A DNA stretch of 64,000 nucleotides. Origin: Sternotherus odoratus. Taxonomy: Eukaryota; Chordata; Testudines; Kinosternidae. Below the pieces are notes generated by a model. The model did no database searches, was not told the origin of the DNA, and saw only the letters and a program-made list of their open reading frames with translations. Shown piece after piece: positions 58,331 through 64,000 of the stretch. The position numbers were made by a program, and so were the translations under genes. The DNA is taken from the NCBI GenBank assembly GCA_032164245.1, contig JAVMKO010000001.1, positions 171,386,934-171,450,933 on the forward strand, given 5' to 3'. How positions within the stretch are numbered: position 1 is the first letter of the stretch; each line of letters opens with the position of its first letter.

Positions 58331-60744
58331 GATTGTACTCTGCCTTTCCCGTCTACTACTCCTCTTTGTTTTGCCAAAGGCCTTCATAGGAGGCACTAAT
58401 CACATTTTGTTATGGAATTCTGCAATAACTCATATGTTTGTGTTGCACACGGAAGAAAAGAATAATGGAAAATTACTATCTAGGGGCCATATCTCTCTCT
58501 CCATTGTATGGCGAGGAGAGAACGATATGAAAGCAAATAAATTACTGTCTGACTCTAGCCAGTCACCCACTCATTGAACACTGCACGGAGGGTGCTTCCT
58601 ACCATTTGTGTCGGCATATATGGGTGATGGGAGGCAGGGCATAGAGACAGGTGCTCCAAGCAACGCTGAGCCCTGGCAAACCACCAAAAGTCTTGCTGCA
58701 TAAATTCCAGCTTTACCTGCGTTCTCCACAGCATTTCACTCTGTAGCATTAACTCTTTCCCTCCAGGTAAATGGGACTATTCCAATATGGCCACATGGCT
58801 CCAGTCCTGCATGACCTGTGCACTCCAGCTAGTGAGAAGAGGAAGTTCAAGAGCAGCATGAAAGAGCTGGCTCCCTATGCAGATACCACAAGATCCATAG
58901 AGATGAGACCGGATTTTCCCTCCAGTCTTATGCACCTGAGCAGTTTCAGGCCCACCCCTATCCACACACAGCTCCCTCATAAGAGGATGGTGCCTCATAT
59001 TACAAAAGCTGAATCTCCCATAGTTATCTGTGTACCTTTTTTCTCCCTTTAGTGGCTTTTTAGTCCTAAATTGCTGAAAGTGACAATGATTCATGTTTTT
59101 AATGTAGAAATCACAATTACTGTAAAAATGTAATGTCATGTTTTCCTGAGACCCTTCCCTGGAGGAAAACCGGGATGGGAGCTGTTAGCCCTAATGACTC
59201 TTAAATATCTCCTTTCAAATTAATTAGTAGGGGATGAAATTGGTTGGACTACCTGTGAGTGTACAGAAACTTGGCATTTACTGTCTGGAAAGCTTACAGG
59301 ATGCATATCAAAGCCATGCCATGAATTGCATAATTGTGATGTTTGTCTGGGGCCAAAAGATAAGACCCCTATCAGAGGACTCGCTTAATTAATGGGTAGT
59401 AGTACTAATAAATGTAATAATAATTATTAATGGTTTTAAGTTTTATCAGACATGCATGCCAAAAGCCATTGATCACCTGAGGGAAACAAACTAAAATATA
59501 AAAAGAAAGGCATTATAGTCCAATAAATTCTACAGCTGGCAGAAAAATCCCCAGTAATCCATCTCTGTTCATTCTATAATTTTAAAAAAATAGATATATG
59601 AAACTAAAAGAAAATAAAACAAAAGGGCTTGAATGTTACTGGAAAAAATGCCACAGATGTACACAACCATAATTGATGGGGAGTGTCTTCCAGTGTAACA
59701 TGTCTTCAGTGAACTGTCTTCATTAATCTGTTGCCCACATTCTCACAATATATCATACCATGGTGAGCAGCTCCATCTCTACGTATCTCAGTAGCTGCGT
59801 TGGGACAGAAGGCAACAAATGTCTTTGTGGTAATCTGGTCTTCTACTATTTAAGACTTCGAATGCTAGCGACAAAAAAAAAAAAAATCAAGTGCATTCAC
59901 TAGACAACAGGAAGTCCATATAGCTCAGAGAGCAAAGGTCAAAGAAAGATGATGTAAATTCAACTGGCAATTTACCAGAGCAAAGTTGGGATGAGTGAGA
60001 TGCAAAATACACCTCTCCTTGTCACCAGGGACCTGAGGCAGGCACATGATGGGGAAGCAGACAGTATGCCAATCACTTAAATGTTTTGGGAATTCACTTG
60101 ATTCTGTGCAACTCCAGACTCCATTCCAGGGTATTACCTTCAAATAACACTTTAGGCCCGGCTTTTCAGAGAAGTTAACTGAGTGTTCCCAGACCAATGG
60201 GAGCTGAAGGGGCTCAATACCTCTGAAAATCAGGTCCTTAATCAGCAAAAACAAAAGATATTCCCTAGATGCAGTGAAGATATCTTGATTGTGGTTTTTG
60301 GCTGTTGTGAGCACTGGACCAAGGAGTCCATTCTCTCCTGCAGTTTGTCCATGCTCATAGATTCAATTTTTCCATCAAGCAAAGCTATTGCCAGCCGCAT
60401 TTTGTCTTGCTGTGCAAGTATTTGTCAAACGTGTTACCCACTGACAAACTGTCCTACCCTGAGCCTCCTTCATGCCCCCTTCCATGAGTTGACATTGCTG
60501 GCTTGAGGACTGTGGTCTGACATCCTTTTTGAGGCTGGTTAGCTCTGTATTTTAACACTTTTACATTGCAGCTTCAAGACAAACATGAGAATTGCTATCT
60601 CATCCCCTTCGCATCGCCGGCTGGATGCTGCCCCTACTATCCCTTTTGTCACCCTCTCAGCACACACAGAGGGGGCTGAGTTTGCTGCTGCCTCCCTTTC
60701 TCTTCTTCTCATCACCTCAGTGCCAATCGGGAAGCAAGATGGCT
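58331..60744. other. No gene recognised
   Basis: Contains an A-run at about 59873-59886 and a candidate conserved segment at 59200-59480. The frames of 120 and 129 codons at 58777-59139 and 59925-60314 have no known domain. Confidence 0.45.
59200..59480. other. Candidate conserved non-coding element
   Basis: Not repeat-like. Rich in homeodomain-type cores ('caaattaattagtag', 'gcttaattaatggg', 'gcataattgtgatg') and a bHLH/GATA-like 'ttttatcagacatgc'. Purely an impression from sequence style. Confidence 0.25.
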
Positions 60745-60824
60745 GCTAAGATTAAAAGTTTATCGAATACATCTGTGGATGTTCCTATTGTCCACATAAA
60801 AGTCCAGTATCTTTTAAATCCTAC

Positions 60825-61105
60825 TTATTTGTTGTCCGTTGATATCTTCTGGCAATGAGTACTACAGGTTAATTATGCACTGTGGTAAAAATTATCAATT
60901 TTAAATTTGTTGCCTTTCAATTTCATTTTATGATCTCTTGTCTTAGGCACGTCAGATTTACCTTCCCTCCATTCTTTATTTTATCTCCATCACATCATAT
61001 CATCTTTGTCTTCTCTCTAAATTGAACAATCCTATCTTTTCAGTCTGTCATCAGACAGCAATCTCCCCATGCCTCTAATCAATTCTATTACCTGTGTCTT
61101 GCGCC
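60825..61105 (-). mobile_element. LINE-derived repeat fragment (CR1/L3-like)
   Basis: 'gatatcttctggcaatgagt', 'acaggttaattatgcactgt' and 'tttcaatttcattttatgat' ending 'cctctaatcaattctatta' follow a common turtle CR1-related repeat, seen in reverse orientation. Another part occurs at 62940-63110. Confidence 0.5.
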
Positions 61106-62939
61106 CTTTGTCTCTCCTCCAGCTAGAGCCCTCGAATCTACTTCTGTAGACCAACAGTGGGAATAGAAATGTTTAGGCCGTGGCCTACGCAGCAAACCAC
61201 TTTAAAGAGATAGCCACGCCCACTGGAAAGCAGAGCTCAGTCTCATCAGGCCTTTCTGAATTCAATTCTTATACTCCCTCAATAGTCCATAAAAGGAGAC
61301 TATTACGTTTCTGTTCAATACGAACTAAAATAAACTAATGGCACTAAAATATAATGGGGGAGGGGTAGATATAATTAATTACAGTAACTTTCAGGAGTTT
61401 ATGCTGCCCTTTGATTGAACTCACTATCTGAGAAGCAATCAGCCAGTTTACCAAGAAATCAGAATGCAGATTTTTACACCTACAATACACCTTAAAGATC
61501 AAAGTCAGAACAGCAGCCTGTAAACTACTTTGGGCCAGTTTCCTGAACTAATTAGCTAATAAGGTGCGCAAACCTCACCATTGGTCTGATCCAATCCCCA
61601 CTGAAGTCATTGGGTGCCTTTCCATTGATTTCACTGGGAGCTGGACTGGACACCAAAGCAGAAAATGTTCTTCCTGCTATGGATAAAAACCACACTCCCT
61701 TTCACTTTTACTCTGACTGGGGAGAAAAGACTCAAAGTGTATAGACAGTTTTGACTGAACAGAAGCAGATATGCTCTAGCCACTGAGCTAAAAGTTATAA
61801 GGTGGGCACCAGTCTCGCTCCAACCCCACTTTGTGTGGAGTGATCAGGCACCTTTCTCATTCTGCAAGGAGTGGTAAATCAGCTAACTCCAGCCAGCTGG
61901 CTCCTGTTTGTGGATCCAGAAGCAGAGACAGTCCCAGCCTCTGACAGGGGGCAGGGCTTAGCTCACACCCCTCTGGTGGAATCTCCCATTGGCTAGAGTA
62001 GGCGACTCTGCCTGGCGTGTTGGCTCTGGGGGATCCCATTGCAAGGCAGATCGATCTCTCGATCGATCTCTCCCCCCCTTCCCCCCCCCCCATCATTGTA
62101 TAGGAACCAAGGTGCCTAACTCGGTTTTGTGGACCACAGCGGTGCTGCTGCTCTATATGTTTTACTTGAGGGGGAGGGCGGCTAGATGCCTAAACGTGAT
62201 GCACTGTGGTACTCCATGTAGCAAAGCCCCAGTGCCTTTGTGGATCCCACCCACAGGCCCCTTTGGGTTGCTCTGGAATTACAAGGATGCCTAAAACAGG
62301 GTGTGAGCACAGCCTGAGATTAAATACTCCTTTTCCAGGGAAATGCCCCAGGTATGGAACTGACAGAGGCAGCTCAAACCAATCTGTCACCCTAGGCAAC
62401 GCTTCAGTGTGCTGCCCCCCACCCCCGCTCCCTTAGAAGTTGATGACGGACCCACACCCAATGTGCCCTGGCAACCCTCCCCTAGATACCTCTTTTTACT
62501 CCCTCTCCCCCTGTACCCTTTCCTCTGGAGCTGCTCAGCTCAACCACAGTGGAACCCAGGCTCCCTCCAGCCCAGCACTTATCTGGATGAGCTCTGTGCT
62601 TCCATGGCTTATGCACAAGGAGAGTCCAAGGCTGCAGCAGGTGCTACCAGGCAGCAGAGCCCATGGGGGCAAGGTGTAGAGTGGAAGGCATGGGCTGGGC
62701 ACCCACATGGTGTCAGGCAGATCATTCTGCTTACAGCTGAAGCCCTGTAGTGCTGACGGACCAGCTGTTCCGAGCTCTTTGTGGGCTACAGCTGTGAACT
62801 AATCCAATCTGGGAGCAGGGAGCAGCTGGGTTGGGAGTGGGAGTGCTGTCCCTGCAGCCTGTCTGGGGGCCACTGCCTATTCATCAGGCAGCTTTGCTAG
62901 GCTCGTCTGTGGTAGAACTAGTGGAGTCTTGAAATCTGC
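61106..62939. other. No gene recognised; short repeats only
   Basis: Palindromic patch at 61590-61660, tRNA-like SINE half at 61765-61812, a doubled 12-mer 'gatcgatctctc' at 62049-62072 next to C-runs, and a GC-rich tract at 62400-62760 with composition-driven frames up to 113 codons. Confidence 0.45.
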
Positions 62940-63110
62940 CACCGAGTCTTATTAGTCTCTCTTCATATGGAAGCTGTTTCATACCACTAATAATTTTTGT
63001 TGTCCTTTTCCAATATATCTTTTTTTGACACACATCTGCACACAGTATTCAAGATGTGGATTTATATAGAGGGAATATGATATTTTCTGCTTCCCAAGTT
63101 CTATTGGGAG
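62940..63110 (-). mobile_element. LINE-derived repeat fragment (CR1/L3-like)
   Basis: 'cttattagtctctcttcata', 'tggaagctgtttcatacc', 'tttgttgtccttttccaat' and 'cacacagtattcaagatgtg' are in the order of the same family as 60825-61105. Confidence 0.6.
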
Positions 63111-64000
63111 CTATTCAAAGCAGAGTATCAGCAGCCCTGAGGCTGTTGTGATTTACACCTTGGTCTGGGCAGGCCCTTGCACAGCCCCATGATACAGGGA
63201 ATACAAGGGTACCTTAAAACTGCCTTCCTCATAGACACTCGATCCTTGCCCCAAGCATAGTAACTAGGCATCACTTCCACACAGTAAAGCTAAAAGCCCA
63301 AAATGCAGCAGGATTCCCTATCCTTGTGGGTTTTCCTCAACTTCCAGAATGAACAGAAGTAAACTACGCATTTCTAGTTAAGTGTTTAGCTAATGGCAGT
63401 GTGGAGTCACAGGGGGTGGGGAATTACCACCCAGAGGTATGGACGACGGAAATATTTGTATTGTGGCTGATAAAAAGCCATCTTGGAACACTGACTTAAA
63501 ATATTAATGCAATTATTGGAGCACCTGCAAAGGGAAATCAATTGTCAGAAAATGTGATATGAGTATATATAAATCAGCTCTGTTAGTGTCACACTGCAGA
63601 ATGATGAGCAGCATCCCCAACCTGCAAAGATTTTTTTAAAGCGTTTCTTTGCTGTCTCCACTTCTAATCTGGCTCGATGTGTAATGGCAGAATACGTAGT
63701 TGAGATTATTAAAAAGAGCTATACATGGCCTTTCAGAAGGGAAACATGAATAGACTTGAGGAGATTTACAATAGGGACAAGTCTTGGTAGCTATTCTACA
63801 CCTTTGTGCTGAAACGTGTTCTCCTGGAATGACAGATATTGCTCTCCATTATTCTTTATTAGATTATTTCTGCATTAGCCTCGAATTTACGGGTTTTCAA
63901 GAGTGCTGTCCAATCCACTGAAGAGCTGGCCGAGATCCATCCTTGAAGTCTTGCTAAGGTAAGGGAGCTATGATTAACATGCTTAAAACTATGCTTAATT
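63111..64000. other. No gene recognised; possible conserved segment at 63480-63800
   Basis: The segment from 63480 on is non-repetitive, with 'aatattaatgcaattattgg', 'gggaaatcaattgtcag' and 'tgagattattaaaaagagct'. The style is that of a vertebrate non-coding regulatory element, but nothing proves it. Confidence 0.3.

Overview
This is vertebrate nuclear DNA that is almost entirely non-coding, from an intron or intergenic region. The repeats point to a turtle (Testudines). They include tRNA-headed SINEs with the 'ccttgggcaagtcactta / cctcagttt' body, CR1 LINEs, hairpin-like retroposons with the 'gtgttagtctgta ... ggtgccacagga' motif, many short palindromic elements and several families of LTRs. 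The assignment rests on recalled repeat families and was not searched. I see no host exon, tRNA gene, rRNA gene, CRISPR array or bacterial-type operon. The longest open frames (262, 193, 192 and 169 codons) lie in GC-rich repeat, transposon or retroelement DNA and none looks like a host gene.

Layout. 1-960: an interspersed repeat containing a C/A-rich minisatellite bracketed by G-rich arrays. 961-14262: mostly unique-looking DNA with a candidate LTR (4612-5262), a retroposon with a 14-bp target duplication (5613-5815) and an exact 44-bp duplication (10454-10532). 14263-16735: two hAT-like pieces. 17034-20660: a dense nest, with a CR1 LINE split by a MITE and a solo LTR, then a SINE split by a palindrome and an LTR-within-LTR. 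21072-23480: a second retroposon, a small hAT with 8-bp duplication, an AT-rich repeat and a reverse-transcriptase relic from a different LINE clade. 25950-29310: two SINEs, one split by a 1.0-kb LTR-like insertion. 30745-37433: L2-like tail, SINE pieces, a small hAT and an 819-bp solo LTR with a perfect CCCTC duplication. 38491-40160: a compound microsatellite, a CR1 endonuclease relic and a Ty3/Gypsy gag relic. 41548-43330: a hAT inside a hAT and a GC-rich repeat. 44578-46900: a 5S-rRNA-derived SINE head and an L2-like LINE end. 48950-52615: GC-rich repeats, ending in a hAT with a perfect 8-bp duplication and GC-rich internal sequence. 53210-56514: a CR1 tail, a solo LTR with a perfect GGACC duplication, and a gag relic with an adjoining LTR. 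57585-64000: CR1/LINE fragments plus unexplained, possibly conserved non-coding DNA.

No gene network can be described. The value of the window is its record of stacked insertions: about ten junctions are dated relative to each other by target-site duplications visible in the raw sequence. The most unusual items are the hairpin retroposon family with 10-14 bp target duplications, the gag relic whose frame stays open for about 290 codons apart from two stops, the 5S-derived SINE head, and the GC-rich hAT. I found no convincing undescribed functional system.
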